Shown piece by piece: positions 17,753 to 28,173 of a DNA stretch of 64,000 nucleotides. The DNA comes from Roseobacter litoralis Och 149 (GTDB lineage Bacteria; Pseudomonadota; Alphaproteobacteria; Rhodobacterales; Rhodobacteraceae), in the NCBI RefSeq assembly GCF_000154785.2, contig NC_015730.1, positions 3,410,001 to 3,474,000 on the forward strand, in the 5' to 3' direction. Every line of letters begins with the position of its first letter. Positions within the stretch are counted from its first letter, which is position 1. The notes under the pieces are model-generated. The model made no database searches. It was given only the letters and a program-made list of their open reading frames with translations, and was not told where the DNA came from. Both the position numbers and the translations under genes were made by a program.

Positions 17753-18466
17753 TTGGAAAAGACCAGACAGCGCCGCGGGGCCACCCTCAATCACCCCCCT
17801 TTGCAAAATCAAAATGTACCCAGGCGCACAACAAGCAGCGGGCGGTTGGTGCAGTTCCAACACGACGCCGATCAAAGCCCCGCGACGCAGCAGCTGCATG
17901 CCGTGCAACGCCGTGCGAATGGTGTGATCCAGCGCGCAGTCGACAGCAGCCACGGCTCGTCCAAGAGACATGCAAACCAAAGCCCTACCGTCCAATTGGC
18001 GCAAACGATTCAGGCCAAGCGCCTCGCGCCCAGCGATGTCAGTTTTGAGCTTATTTTCCAAGATCAGGCCCTCTACAAAGCCTTCTATGCTCAATGCGAA
18101 AGCGAGTACGTCCAAGAAAATCTGCACTTTCTTGACCTTGCAAAACGCAACAACTACAAGAGTAATTTAAAGATTATCATTGACGAATTTATTCGCACAG
18201 GCAGTCCTCAGCAGGTCAACGTCAGCGGCGCTATGCGAGCGAATCTGATCAATGCCGCCGCCCCGCTGATGACAGAGGGTGAAGATGCAAAAAAGGCAGT
18301 CAATTTTACAAAAGCGTTTGCGCGCGTGGACAGAGCTATGTCGCCCATCATCACTGAGATTTGCAACATACTCCAGTTTGACGCTTTCCTCCGTTTCAAA
18401 AAAACACGCGCCTTTCGTGTTGCATGCGGCGCGCCACGACGCAAACGTGGAGAAATGCGCTTGTGA
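17753..18466 (+). CDS. RGS-domain protein with eCIS-cargo-like N-terminal motif
   Basis: A 237-residue protein with two parts. Residues 32-63 hold ADQSPATQQLHAVQRRANGV-type sequence, with a weaker second copy at 74-87 (ANQSPTVQLAQTIQ). This motif is common near the front of proteins tied to contractile injection systems. Residues about 97-222 match the RGS fold end to end: SFELIFQDQALYKAF, CESEYVQENLHFLDLAK, KIIIDEFIRTGSPQQVNV, and ILQFDAFLRF at the end. Glu122-Asn123 and Asn156 occupy the positions of the G-alpha contact residues Glu87-Asn88 and Asn128 of RGS4. A TAG at 17747 bounds the frame, so TTG at 17753 is the first possible start. The next gene shares the motif. Family reading is strong; host targeting is inference. 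Confidence 0.82.
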   Translation: MEKTRQRRGATLNHPPLQNQNVPRRTTSSGRLVQFQHDADQSPATQQLHAVQRRANGVIQRAVDSSHGSSKRHANQSPTVQLAQTIQAKRLAPSDVSFELIFQDQALYKAFYAQCESEYVQENLHFLDLAKRNNYKSNLKIIIDEFIRTGSPQQVNVSGAMRANLINAAAPLMTEGEDAKKAVNFTKAFARVDRAMSPIITEICNILQFDAFLRFKKTRAFRVACGAPRRKRGEMRL

Positions 18467-18723
18467 ACACTGCACCCTCCATTATTACATCAACGAAATA
18501 GCTGTCTCGGCTGAGTTTCCATCTGGTCAGGGGCGGCAGGCCGGAAAGCCAGATGCCGTAATTCCTGACTTATACTGCTGGCCGGAGCGTCGGGCATAAA
18601 TTGCGCTGGCATGGGGTTGATAGGATCGCGTCAAGATGCGCGTTTACAGAGAAGTCAGTAGTGCAAAGCTGCGCGTCAGCTCAAGGGCCGTAGACGCAAA
18701 GATCAACCTATATTAGGATCAAT

Positions 18724-19803
18724 GTGTTAACGATCGTCAACGGCGAGGTAGTGGCCCTGGGTACTTACAAACAAAAAAGACGCGCAGCGAGCAAACAGCA
18801 CCCCGCGCTCAGCAGCGCGGGGGCCGGACGCCGCCCTTCGACCGAGAGACTGAACAATCTGCAAGCGCTCGCAAACGCGAGCCAGCCTGTCCAACAGCTT
18901 CGCGCTCTGCAGCGTCGTGAAACCCCTGTCGCCCAACGCGAGGTCGATACCTCCACCAGTGCGTTCCTGCCCGATTATGCGGCTGGCGAAAAGGCGGGTT
19001 GGGAGAAGAAAGACAGGACAGGCGTCGCAGATTGGGCGCAGGAAGACTATAGATCAGGCAAAGGCAAAACCGGTGCTCCGGACAAAAGCTCCATCACGGG
19101 AAACCTCAGGCCCACCCCCCGCACGGACCGGGACGGCAAATCAATTGATCCTGCCGAGGGCGTAAAACTCTGGGCGGTGCACGAATTCCTGATGGAAGAG
19201 ACCACGATGATCGCGAGCATGACGGGCGGAAAAATCGGCAGCATCTATTTTCCCGGCGGTCGGGTGCGCACCACGCATGCACGCGGCCCCACTGTGGAAG
19301 AACACCCCCATGCTCTCACATTGCAGTTCAACATCGATCCCATCGCCTGTTGGCGAGCCTTTGTGATGGCCAACGCATGGGTCGCCGATATGGACCGCAA
19401 CAACGAAATCCACGCGAAAGCCGTGCGCCGACGGTTCAAACGTTTCAAGATTGTCAAAATGGCAGGCGCCGCACCGGATCAACTGCCGCCCTGGGCAACC
19501 CTCATCAAGACGCCCGATGACGCCTTGCCCGAGGGGACAGATCCGGACACGTCCGGCGTCAAACTCTTTGAGATCATGTTGAGAGACAGCCAGCATGTAA
19601 AAAGCACGCACCCCTCTCGCGGCGCCGCGGCCCAGATAAAGATCACCCGAGCCGATCTGATGAAGCTGAAGGCGGTCGCAAAATCGCTGGAGGGTATACC
19701 GGACCCGCAGGCCCAGAACGGTGCGTTCTACAGATATGTCACGATGAAACTGCCACATCTGGCACCTTTGATCCGCAAACCAGGCGAAGTGGACTACGGA
19801 TAA
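18724..19803 (+). CDS. Putative eCIS-type cargo protein, C-terminal domain unknown
   Basis: A 359-residue protein starting at GTG 18724, preceded by AGGA at good spacing. Residues 43-73 (LQALANASQPVQQLRALQRR followed by ETPVAQRE) align without gaps to the motif of the preceding RGS protein. The remaining 280 residues match no family I recognise. They begin with a polar, Gly/Lys-rich linker (to about 145), then a compact region with WAVHEFLMEETTMIASMTGG, RTTHARGPTVEEHPHALTL and FNIDPIACWRAFVMANAWV. The C-terminus has ITRADLMKLKAVAKSLEG. No signal peptide or membrane segment is visible. It runs convergent to adk, 30 bases away. An enzymatic toxin is possible but not shown. Confidence 0.75.
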   Translation: MLTIVNGEVVALGTYKQKRRAASKQHPALSSAGAGRRPSTERLNNLQALANASQPVQQLRALQRRETPVAQREVDTSTSAFLPDYAAGEKAGWEKKDRTGVADWAQEDYRSGKGKTGAPDKSSITGNLRPTPRTDRDGKSIDPAEGVKLWAVHEFLMEETTMIASMTGGKIGSIYFPGGRVRTTHARGPTVEEHPHALTLQFNIDPIACWRAFVMANAWVADMDRNNEIHAKAVRRRFKRFKIVKMAGAAPDQLPPWATLIKTPDDALPEGTDPDTSGVKLFEIMLRDSQHVKSTHPSRGAAAQIKITRADLMKLKAVAKSLEGIPDPQAQNGAFYRYVTMKLPHLAPLIRKPGEVDYG

Positions 19804-19833
19804 CGCCCCGCGCGACACGACCTCGTCAGGTGT

Positions 19834-20477
19834 TTACGTATCCAGCGCGTCCTTGATCTCGGCTTGCACGGCGTCAATCGCGCCCAGACCGTCGACGCGC
19901 GACAGCATTTCCTTGGCGTAATAATATCCGATCAGCGGCGATGTCTGTTTGTAATATTCCATCAGGCGCGTCTTGAGGCTTTCCTCATTGTCATCCGCGC
20001 GCCGCTTGAATTCCTTGGCCTGCCCGCAATTGGTGCACACCCCATCTGCCGGGATCGGTTTCGTCAGGTCGTTGTAAACCTCACCGCAGCCCGCGCAGGT
20101 CGACCGTGCCGTGATACGCGCCACAAGGGCTGCGTCATCGACACGCATCTCAACTACTTTGTCGAGCGTCTGGCCCGTTTCGTCCATCAACTCGCCCAGC
20201 GCATCGGCCTGCGCCAATGTGCGCGGAAAGCCGTCAAAGATGAAACCCGACGCCTCGACCGTCTCCAGCTTTTCCTTGATCAGGCCGATCACGATCTCAT
20301 CGGTCACCAAGGCACCGCGCGCCATCACGTCCGCGACAACCTTGCCCATCTCGGTCCCGCTGTCCTTGGCTTCGCGCAGCATATCACCGGTGCTGAGTTG
20401 TACCATGCCGCGCTCTTGTTCGAGCATCCGGGCCTGAGTGCCTTTACCGGCCCCTGGTGGCCCCAACAGTATTATAT

Positions 20478-20481
<4 letters not shown>
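19834..20481 (-). CDS. adk: Adenylate kinase
   Basis: A 215-residue long-form adenylate kinase (ATP + AMP = 2 ADP). The P-loop is [10 protein letters not shown] at residues 7-16, the AMP site includes STGDMLRE, and [13 protein letters not shown] is conserved. The LID carries four Cys (129, 132, 149, 152; CAGC...CTNC), so it should bind zinc. Its start overlaps the secY stop by four bases, which fits the normal secY-adk coupling. Downstream, instead of rpsM, come the two convergent cargo-like genes. Confidence 0.97.
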
Positions 20482-21842
<1,361 letters not shown>

Positions 21843-21867
21843 GAAGGGCTCTCTTTCGTAACAAATG

Positions 21868-21899
21868 CGCCGCCCGGGCCGTTTTCCGGCTGGGCGGCG
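21868..21899 (-). promoter_or_regulatory. Hairpin between rplO and secY
   Basis: An 8-bp GC-only outer stem (CGCCGCCC / GGGCGGCG) encloses a smaller GCCG/CGGC pairing. There is no T run, so it is probably a message-processing or stabilising structure rather than a terminator. Confidence 0.5.
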
Positions 21900-21961
21900 T
21901 CATGGAAAACTAAAGACGTATGTAAGCGGCGCAGCCGCCGCCCACAAGTCTGATCTTGGGC

Positions 21962-22444
21962 TTACGCCTCTGACGTTTCCGCGACGGGCGCCGTAACGGT
22001 CAGGGAACCGCCCGCTTTGGACACCGCTTCGATCGCAGATTTGGATGCGCCGGTGACTTCGATGTTCAGTTTGCCCGTCACATCCCCCTTGGCCAGCACA
22101 CGAATGCCGTCCTTCTTGCGACGCACCAGGCCGGAGGCAATCAGCGCATCTTCGGTGATGGCAGCGCTCGCGTCGATCTTGCCCGCGTCCACGAATTTCT
22201 GGATGAGACCAAGGTTTACAACGGCATAGGCCTTGCGGTTCGGCTTGTTGAAGCCCCGCTTTGGCAGACGTTGATAGAGCGGCATCTGGCCGCCCTCATA
22301 GCCCTTGATGGCCACACCCGAACGGGATTTCTGACCCTTGATACCCCGGCCACCCATTTTACCGGTGCCAGAACCCGGACCACGACCAACGCGCTTGCGT
22401 TTCTTGGTGGCACCGTCGTTGTCGGAAAGTTCATGCAGTTTCAT
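21962..22444 (-). CDS. rplO: 50S ribosomal protein L15
   Basis: A 160-residue L15. The N-terminus [20 protein letters not shown] leads into the Gly-rich [21 protein letters not shown], then [20 protein letters not shown]. The C-terminal half is SVTAP-like and Ala/Ser-rich, as usual. It starts a separate segment (rplO-secY-adk). The expected upstream neighbour rpmD lies 1.4 kb away, behind an insertion and a terminator, so rplO needs its own promoter. Confidence 0.98.
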   Translation of the reverse strand: MKLHELSDNDGATKKRKRVGRGPGSGTGKMGGRGIKGQKSRSGVAIKGYEGGQMPLYQRLPKRGFNKPNRKAYAVVNLGLIQKFVDAGKIDASAAITEDALIASGLVRRKKDGIRVLAKGDVTGKLNIEVTGASKSAIEAVSKAGGSLTVTAPVAETSEA

Positions 22445-22577
22445 TGTCGCTTCTCCTTTTGCCGGATGTGGTCCCCAGCGACGGGAGCGACCAAACGCGG
22501 CGTTTCGATTCTATGTCACCAAAAGGGTGATCGTGGGCGTATAGACGGCATCAACGTTTAGTGCAACACTCGTACAG

Positions 22578-23327
22578 ATGTCAAAATCGCAATCTCAAGA
22601 GGGTCGTTTGGTCCCATCCCATGAATGGTTTGACCAGTCATTCAAAAAAATTACTGATACGCATGAATTGCCAAAACCTATTTCTCATTTGGACGAGGTC
22701 AGATATCGGCTTCCCAATCAATCGGGCTTTGATGCAATACTTCTAAAATTGGCAAGGTACATAAGTGGTCTAAACGCCGGAAAACTACTGCTTACGAATG
22801 GGTTTCTTCAGGAACTCTGCTCTCTTCAACGAACTCTGGACGAGATTCATGAGGACATTTTTTTTCTCAGCCTTCCCCATTTCGGCTTTGAGAAAAGCGC
22901 TGATCATGACAATTACCTTAATGCATTTTGGGAAGAGGAGCCTGAATTTACTACCTTCTCTGGCAAGCAAAAAAACCGTCATCAAGTTCCCAGAAGGAAG
23001 ATAAGGAGCTACCTTGCGAACATCAACAATGATGGTGCCGTAGATCATTCAGCAATCGCAACTTCCGCGTATTTAAGTCGTTTGTATTCTGGTTATGTCC
23101 ATGCAGCCGCACCGCAGATTCTCGAACTGTTTGATCCCCAAAAAGCTGTTTTTCGGTTAACTGGATTCAAAGACTCACCACTACTACTCGATCACGCAAG
23201 CGATTTTGAAAACCAATTTTTTCGCGGCGTTATGGCTGTGCACATCGTGGCTCGTATCAAGAACATTGATGATTTGGCCAGAGAGGCCTTTGAAATGCAT
23301 AACCGCCTAGAGTGCCATTTCAACTAG
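22578..23327 (+). CDS. Hypothetical protein, AT-rich insertion between rplO and rpmD
   Basis: A 249-residue protein I do not recognise. It is mostly helical by eye, with aromatic and charged residues (HEWFDQSFKKITDTHELPKP, LCSLQRTLDEIHEDIFFLSL, SAYLSRLYSGYVHAAAPQIL). There is no signal peptide and no clear catalytic motif. The sequence is visibly more AT-rich than its neighbours, with many AAA and TTT codons, and it runs against the ribosomal operon. Both facts suggest recent transfer. A weak AT-rich hairpin (23351-23369) follows the stop. Its RBS is poor. Confidence 0.65.
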   Translation: MSKSQSQEGRLVPSHEWFDQSFKKITDTHELPKPISHLDEVRYRLPNQSGFDAILLKLARYISGLNAGKLLLTNGFLQELCSLQRTLDEIHEDIFFLSLPHFGFEKSADHDNYLNAFWEEEPEFTTFSGKQKNRHQVPRRKIRSYLANINNDGAVDHSAIATSAYLSRLYSGYVHAAAPQILELFDPQKAVFRLTGFKDSPLLLDHASDFENQFFRGVMAVHIVARIKNIDDLAREAFEMHNRLECHFN

Positions 23328-23461
23328 CATCTTTGTCGATGAAGCTTGCAAAAAACGCTGCACGTTTTTCTGCCAAGCGCACCTATCATTTCGACGCAAA
23401 CACCTTGGCCCTGCCTCGAAACGTCCTCAGATTTTTTCAATGCAGTTGCGACTAACCCGAT

Positions 23462-23743
23462 CTAACTTTCGCTGAAATCACCGGACTCGATGTTCGCGCG
23501 CAAGGCTTCCAGATAGAGAATACAATTGCGCTCACGTCCACTTGCAAACAGTTGTTGAATTTTCTTGAACTGCTTCTCGGCAAAGGCCTTATCCGTGGCA
23601 TCCGTCATCTCATCAACCATCGCGCGGACTTCTGGCATGCGTTCGGTGCAGGTTTTTTCGCTGTTCGCCGCCGCAGGGTCCGCAAACGCCATGACGCTCA
23701 CGAGGCCAAAAAGGGCAATGGCAGGGGTGCTGAATTTACGCAT
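23462..23743 (-). CDS. Small secreted hypothetical protein
   Basis: A 93-residue protein with a signal peptide (MRKFSTPAIALFGLVSVMAF, then cleavage after the ADPAAA region). The mature part is short, charged and helical, with two Cys (TCTERMPEV and RNCILYLEAL) that could form a disulfide. I chose the ATG at 23743, with GGAGAG just upstream, over the ATG at 23755. Family unknown. It lies behind the rpmD terminator in the rplO-rpmD insertion and could have its own promoter. Confidence 0.65.
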   Translation of the reverse strand: MRKFSTPAIALFGLVSVMAFADPAAANSEKTCTERMPEVRAMVDEMTDATDKAFAEKQFKKIQQLFASGRERNCILYLEALRANIESGDFSES

Positions 23744-23822
23744 AGGACTCTCCATTTAACGTTTGTGCATCCATAATACCAAAGCGCAGTCAGCTAAACT
23801 GCAAAAGCACCACAAAACGAAA

Positions 23823-23850
23823 AACCCCCCGCAGGGTTCTGCGAGGGGTT
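23823..23850 (-). terminator. Intrinsic terminator after rpmD
   Basis: A 12-bp stem (one G-U pair) with a GGTT loop on +, and a T5 run on the - strand. It lies 27 bases past the rpmD stop and closes the rpmC-rpmD segment, which separates it from rplO-secY-adk. Confidence 0.9.
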
Positions 23851-23876
23851 CAAATTCTCAACGATGCGAAAAGGCG

Positions 23877-24065
23877 TTAGCCCTTTTCCTCGATGATTTC
23901 GACCATATGAGAGATCGAGTTCACCATGCCGCGCACGGAAGGGGTGTCTTCCAGCTCGCGGGTTTTGTGCATCTTGTTCAGGCCCAGACCGATCAGCGTG
24001 GCACGCTGTTTGGCGGGGCGGCGGATCGGGGAGCCGATCTGTTTGACGACGATAGTTTTAGCCAT
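23877..24065 (-). CDS. rpmD: 50S ribosomal protein L30
   Basis: A 62-residue bacterial L30 ([20 protein letters not shown], then [20 protein letters not shown]). It is the last gene of the spc-type segment, 12 bases after rpsE and followed by a strong terminator. Confidence 0.97.
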   Translation of the reverse strand: MAKTIVVKQIGSPIRRPAKQRATLIGLGLNKMHKTRELEDTPSVRGMVNSISHMVEIIEEKG

Positions 24066-24077
24066 GATACCGCTCCT

Positions 24078-24653
24078 TTATGCGTCTGCTGTTTCAGCAG
24101 GCGCGGGTGCTGCGTCCACTTTGGGCAGAATGTCAGCCACTTTCTTGCCGCGACGTTGTGCGACCGAACGGGGCGAGGACTCTTTGCGCAATCCGTCCAT
24201 GGTGGCGCGGATCATGTTATAGGGGTTCTGCGAACCGATGGACTTGGACACAACGTCCTTGATGCCCAGCATTTCGAAAACAGCACGCATCGGACCACCG
24301 GCGATGATCCCGGTCCCCTCAGGTGCCGAGCGCATAACGACTTTACCAGCGCCATGACGGCCTTCCATGTCGTGGTGCAGCGTGCGACCTTCGCGCAACT
24401 GTACACGGATCATCTGGCGCTTGGCCTGCTCGGTGGCTTTGCGGATGGCCTCGGGGACCTCTTTCGCTTTCCCTTTGCCGAAACCGACGCGGCCTTTTTG
24501 ATCACCCACAACCACGAGGGCTGCGAAACCAAAGCGCTTACCACCTTTTACGGTCTTGGACACGCGGTTGATCGCGACCAGACGGTCTGCGAATTCCGGT
24601 GCTTCGTCACGATCGCGGCGGTTGCCACGACGGTTGTTGTCACGTTCTGCCAT
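24078..24653 (-). CDS. rpsE: 30S ribosomal protein S5
   Basis: A 191-residue S5. The double-stranded RNA-binding part is [20 protein letters not shown], followed by [18 protein letters not shown] and the C-terminal [20 protein letters not shown]. The true start is the ATG at 24653 ([14 protein letters not shown]). The frame is open 14 codons further. The Ala/Pro-rich tail ([12 protein letters not shown]) is typical of this group. Confidence 0.98.
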   Translation of the reverse strand: MAERDNNRRGNRRDRDEAPEFADRLVAINRVSKTVKGGKRFGFAALVVVGDQKGRVGFGKGKAKEVPEAIRKATEQAKRQMIRVQLREGRTLHHDMEGRHGAGKVVMRSAPEGTGIIAGGPMRAVFEMLGIKDVVSKSIGSQNPYNMIRATMDGLRKESSPRSVAQRRGKKVADILPKVDAAPAPAETADA

Positions 24654-24758
24654 AGAGAACATCCTTTTTTCCGGGCAAGCGCCCTGTTGTTTCAATCCAA
24701 GTGGGCATCACACCGCCCCCGGATCATCGAAGCCGCCCCGTCGGAGCGGCTTGCAGAT

Positions 24759-25118
24759 TTAGATTTTCAAACCACCTTCACGCGCGGCTTCGGCGACTGC
24801 CTTGACCTTGCCGTGAAAGAGGAAACCGCCCCGGTCAAAATAGGCTTCGCTGACACCGGCTTTCTTGGCCCGTTCAGCAATCGCCGCGCCGACCTTGGCC
24901 GCCGCTTCGATGTTGTTCTGACCAACGCAGCCCAGATCTTTTTCCAACGTCGATGCCGAAGCGAGCGTCTTGCCCGCCACATCGTCGATCAGCTGAACGC
25001 TGATGTTCTTGTTGGAGCGGTGTACACTCAGGCGCACGCGCCCTGCATTCACCTTGCGAAGCTTGTTCCGAACGCGCAGGCGGCGTTTGATGAACAGTTG
25101 TCTTTTACTGTTTGCCAT
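24759..25118 (-). CDS. rplR: 50S ribosomal protein L18
   Basis: A 119-residue L18, which binds 5S rRNA with L5. The basic N-terminus ([20 protein letters not shown]) and the conserved [18 protein letters not shown] and [20 protein letters not shown] are present. It lies 11 bases after rplF and 105 bases before rpsE. Confidence 0.98.
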   Translation of the reverse strand: MANSKRQLFIKRRLRVRNKLRKVNAGRVRLSVHRSNKNISVQLIDDVAGKTLASASTLEKDLGCVGQNNIEAAAKVGAAIAERAKKAGVSEAYFDRGGFLFHGKVKAVAEAAREGGLKI

Positions 25119-25129
25119 TGTTTGCGTCC

Positions 25130-25663
25130 TTACTTCTTCTTGCCTTCTTTGCGGAAGACGAACTCACCTTTGTAGCGGATGCCTTTGCCCTTGTAGGGCT
25201 CGGGTTTACGCCACTGGCGGATGTTCGCGGCGACCTGACCAACGAGTTGTTCGTCAATGCCTTCCACAATGATTTCGGTTTGCTTCGGCGCTGTGACGGT
25301 CACACCCTCTGGTGGGGTATAGTCCACATCATGCGACAGGCCGAGGTTCAGGCGAAGTGTGTTGCCATTCATGGCAGCACGATAGCCGACACCCTGAATT
25401 TCAAGCTCTTTCTTGAAACCATCGGTGACGCCGGTGACAAGGTTTTCAACCATCGTGCGGGACATGCCCCACTGTTGCCGCGCGCGCTTGGATTTGCCGC
25501 GAGGCGTGATGGTGACAACATTGTCCTCGACCGTCAGGGTTACGTCGTCCGTTGCTTTGAACGCGCGTGTGCCCTTGGGGCCTTTGACTTCGATGGTCTG
25601 ACCGCTGACTGATGCGCTGACACCGGCAGGCAGATCGACCGGTTTTTTACCAATACGAGACAT
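25130..25663 (-). CDS. rplF: 50S ribosomal protein L6
   Basis: A 177-residue L6 with two duplicated halves. The start [15 protein letters not shown] is conserved, so I used the ATG at 25663 rather than the longer open frame. The C-terminal signature region includes [20 protein letters not shown]. It sits between rpsH and rplR with short gaps. Confidence 0.98.
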   Translation of the reverse strand: MSRIGKKPVDLPAGVSASVSGQTIEVKGPKGTRAFKATDDVTLTVEDNVVTITPRGKSKRARQQWGMSRTMVENLVTGVTDGFKKELEIQGVGYRAAMNGNTLRLNLGLSHDVDYTPPEGVTVTAPKQTEIIVEGIDEQLVGQVAANIRQWRKPEPYKGKGIRYKGEFVFRKEGKKK

Positions 25664-25673
25664 TCTGCTCTCC

Positions 25674-26066
25674 TTAGAAGACGGTGCAGAGCACTTCGCC
25701 GCCAACATTGGCGCTACGTGCTGCTTGGTCAGACATCACACCCTTGGGGGTGGAGACAATCGACACACCGAGGCCCTGACGGACAACGGGGATGTCATTG
25801 ACGCCCATGTAAACGCGGCGACCGGGCTTGGAGACCCGCTTCAATTCGCGAATGACAGGTTCGCCTTCGTAATACTTCAGGCTGATTTCGATGGCCGGAT
25901 GACCATCTTCGCCCGTGGTTTTCTCGTAGCCACGGATGTAACCTTCGTCCGCCAACACATCCAGCACCCACGCACGCAGCTTGGAGCCGGGTGTCATGAC
26001 GGTGGATTTGCCGCGCATCTGAGAGTTACGGATGCGTGTCAGCATATCTGCGATAGGATCGTTCAT
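25674..26066 (-). CDS. rpsH: 30S ribosomal protein S8
   Basis: A 130-residue S8 ([20 protein letters not shown]), with the C-terminal RNA-binding [20 protein letters not shown]. In E. coli S8 represses the spc operon by binding mRNA near rplE. A like site was not searched for here. Confidence 0.98.
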   Translation of the reverse strand: MNDPIADMLTRIRNSQMRGKSTVMTPGSKLRAWVLDVLADEGYIRGYEKTTGEDGHPAIEISLKYYEGEPVIRELKRVSKPGRRVYMGVNDIPVVRQGLGVSIVSTPKGVMSDQAARSANVGGEVLCTVF

Positions 26067-26078
26067 GTGATGCGCTCC

Positions 26079-26384
26079 TTACCAGCTCGACTTGACCATG
26101 CCGGGGATCTGGCCTGCTGAGCCAAGGTCCCGCAGCGCGATCCGCGAAATTTTCAGTTTACGATAATACGCGTGCGGACGGCCCGTCAGCTGGCAGCGGT
26201 TGTGCAGACGCACAGCCGAAGAGTTGCGGGGCAGTTTCGCCAGCTTCAGGGAGGCGCGAAAACGCTCTTCCATCGGCTTTTCCTGGTCGTTTACAATCGC
26301 TTTCAACTCGGCACGTTTCGTCGCGTATTTGGCGACCAGTGCTTCACGCTTCTTTTCGCGTGCGATCATGGATTTCTTAGCCAT
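26079..26384 (-). CDS. rpsN: 30S ribosomal protein S14
   Basis: A 101-residue S14 of the longer, zinc-free type. Only one Cys ([13 protein letters not shown]) is present where the short type has a four-Cys zinc motif. The tail [20 protein letters not shown] is conserved. It lies between rplE and rpsH. Confidence 0.98.
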   Translation of the reverse strand: MAKKSMIAREKKREALVAKYATKRAELKAIVNDQEKPMEERFRASLKLAKLPRNSSAVRLHNRCQLTGRPHAYYRKLKISRIALRDLGSAGQIPGMVKSSW

Positions 26385-26403
26385 ATCTAGTTCCTTCCCG
26401 CGC

Positions 26404-26967
26404 TTATGAGTTGAAAGGCATGTTGAACGCTTTCAACAGGCTCTTCGCTTCAGCGTCGGTATGCGCCGTGGTGGCGATCACAATGTCCATTCCCCAGTTT
26501 TCATCGATTTTATCAAAATCGATCTCGGGAAACACGAGGTGCTCTTTGAGGCCCATGGCATAGTTGCCACGACCATCGAAAGACTTGCCCGATACGCCGC
26601 GGAAGTCGCGGATACGAGGCATCGCAATCGTGATCAGACGATCCATGAATTCATACATGCGATCGCCGCGCAGGGTTACTTTGGCACCCAAGGGCATTTC
26701 TTCACGCACCCGGAAACCCGCGATGGACTTCTTGGCAATGGTTGTCAGCGCTTTCTGACCTGCAATCAGCGTCAGGTCGGCTTGCGCGGACTTGGCTTTC
26801 TTGCTGTCGCGTACGGCTTCGGCACCACATCCGATGTTCAGGACGATCTTGTCCAGACGCGGGATCTGCATGTCGTTCTTATAGCCGAACTCTTCCTTGA
26901 GCGCTGCACGGATCGTGTCCTTGTAGACAGCCTTCAGGCGCGGGGTATAATTTGCGGAATCAAGCAT
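26404..26967 (-). CDS. rplE: 50S ribosomal protein L5
   Basis: A 187-residue L5, which carries 5S rRNA with L18. The typical [37 protein letters not shown] and [17 protein letters not shown] are present. Its start overlaps the end of rplX by eight bases, which indicates coupling. Confidence 0.98.
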   Translation of the reverse strand: MLDSANYTPRLKAVYKDTIRAALKEEFGYKNDMQIPRLDKIVLNIGCGAEAVRDSKKAKSAQADLTLIAGQKALTTIAKKSIAGFRVREEMPLGAKVTLRGDRMYEFMDRLITIAMPRIRDFRGVSGKSFDGRGNYAMGLKEHLVFPEIDFDKIDENWGMDIVIATTAHTDAEAKSLLKAFNMPFNS

Positions 26968-27271
26968 CGATCACATCCCCTGTTGACTTGGCGAAACGCA
27001 CTTTCTTGTCGCCTTCAATCTTGAACCCGACACGGGTGGCTTTACCGTTGGCATCCACATAGGCGAGGTTGCTCAGGTCGATTGGCATCGCCTTTGGAAT
27101 ACGTCCGCCCTGCTCGGTCTGGGACTGACGCGTGGCGCGGATCGAAATGTTCACGCCGTCCACGATGGCTTTGCCGGATTTCGGGTCCACAGACGAAATG
27201 CTGCCTGTCTTGCCCTTGTCCTTGCCTGCCAGAACGATGACCTTGTCACCTTTTTTCAGTTTAGCAGCCAT
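26960..27271 (-). CDS. rplX: 50S ribosomal protein L24
   Basis: A 103-residue L24 with an N-terminal KOW motif ([18 protein letters not shown]) and [19 protein letters not shown]. It helps to start 50S assembly. It follows rplN by two bases and overlaps rplE. Confidence 0.98.
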   Translation of the reverse strand: MAAKLKKGDKVIVLAGKDKGKTGSISSVDPKSGKAIVDGVNISIRATRQSQTEQGGRIPKAMPIDLSNLAYVDANGKATRVGFKIEGDKKVRFAKSTGDVIDA

Positions 27272-27273
27272 GA

Positions 27274-27642
27274 TTACAGCACCTCCGGAGCGAGTGAGAT
27301 GATTTTCATGAAGTTTTTCGCGCGCAGCTCACGCACAACCGGGCCAAAGATACGTGTACCGATTGGCTCATTGTTGTTGTTGAGAATGACCGCTGCGTTG
27401 CGGTCAAAACGAATGGCGGTGCCATCGTCGCGACGTACTTCTTTGGCGGTGCGAACAACGACGGCCTTACGGACGTCGCCTTTTTTCACACGACCGCGCG
27501 GAATGGCTTCCTTGACCGACACGACAATAATGTCGCCGACGGATGCGTATTTACGCTTGGAACCACCCAGTACCTTGATGCACTGAACACGGCGTGCGCC
27601 GCTGTTGTCAGCAACATCCAGGTTGGTCTGCATCTGGATCAT
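27274..27642 (-). CDS. rplN: 50S ribosomal protein L14
   Basis: A 122-residue L14. [20 protein letters not shown] and the signature [20 protein letters not shown] are diagnostic. It lies 73 bases after rpsQ in the normal order. Confidence 0.98.
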   Translation of the reverse strand: MIQMQTNLDVADNSGARRVQCIKVLGGSKRKYASVGDIIVVSVKEAIPRGRVKKGDVRKAVVVRTAKEVRRDDGTAIRFDRNAAVILNNNNEPIGTRIFGPVVRELRAKNFMKIISLAPEVL

Positions 27643-27715
27643 TTGGTTTCTCCCGACCTTTGGGGGGCCGATGCGTGGCCAATATCCCCAGGGTTTCGAT
27701 TAAGCAGGTTGTGCT

Positions 27716-27955
27716 TCAGGCCTCAGCGGCTTGCAGCACTTCCCAACGTTTGGTCTTTGATTTTGGTGCACATTCAACAATACGAACGGCGTCGCCCGTC
27801 TTGAATGTGTTGTTCTCATCGTGCGCCCGGTATTTCTTGGACTTACGGATCGTCTTTTTCAGAACCGGATGGGTAAAGCGGCGCTCTACGGATACGGTAA
27901 CTGTTTGTGCGTTTGCATCGGAGGTCACGACGCCGGACAGAATACGCTTTGGCAT
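27716..27955 (-). CDS. rpsQ: 30S ribosomal protein S17
   Basis: A 79-residue S17 ([20 protein letters not shown], then [20 protein letters not shown]). It lies 11 bases after rpmC. Confidence 0.97.
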   Translation of the reverse strand: MPKRILSGVVTSDANAQTVTVSVERRFTHPVLKKTIRKSKKYRAHDENNTFKTGDAVRIVECAPKSKTKRWEVLQAAEA

Positions 27956-27966
27956 GAGGGCTCTCC

Positions 27967-28173
27967 TTACTCAGACGCAGCGGCTGACGCCGCTTTTTGG
28001 TTCAAAATCGTTTTGACACGGGCCGCATCGCGGCGTGCCTTGCGGATTTGCGCAGGGTTCTCCAACTGGCCTGTCGCTTGCTGGAAGCGCAGGTTAAAGG
28101 AGGTCTTTTTCAGATTGGCCAGCTCTTCACGCAGCTGGTCCGGCGTTTTGTCGTGTAGTTCCTTGGCGTTCAT
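27967..28173 (-). CDS. rpmC: 50S ribosomal protein L29
   Basis: A 68-residue L29, the protein near the exit of the peptide tunnel. I used the ATG at 28173 ([18 protein letters not shown]) although the open frame continues 95 codons upstream, because only this part matches L29. In most bacteria rplP lies immediately upstream. Here rplP is 8.5 kb away, with the opine-type operon in between, so rpmC heads its own segment. Confidence 0.96.
   Translation of the reverse strand: MNAKELHDKTPDQLREELANLKKTSFNLRFQQATGQLENPAQIRKARRDAARVKTILNQKAASAAASE

Noticed and set aside
17534-18127. 197-codon open frame on - opposite the RGS gene
   Set aside because: No RBS, no recognisable domain, and it opposes a frame with a clear RGS domain.
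17753-19803. DUF4157 (eCIS core) domain in either tagged protein
   Set aside because: The expected HEAWHVVQ-like metal motif is absent in both translations. Only the upstream motif is present.
23763-25175. 470-codon open frame on + across rpmD, rpsE and rplR
   Set aside because: Antisense shadow of three certain ribosomal genes; no RBS or known motif.
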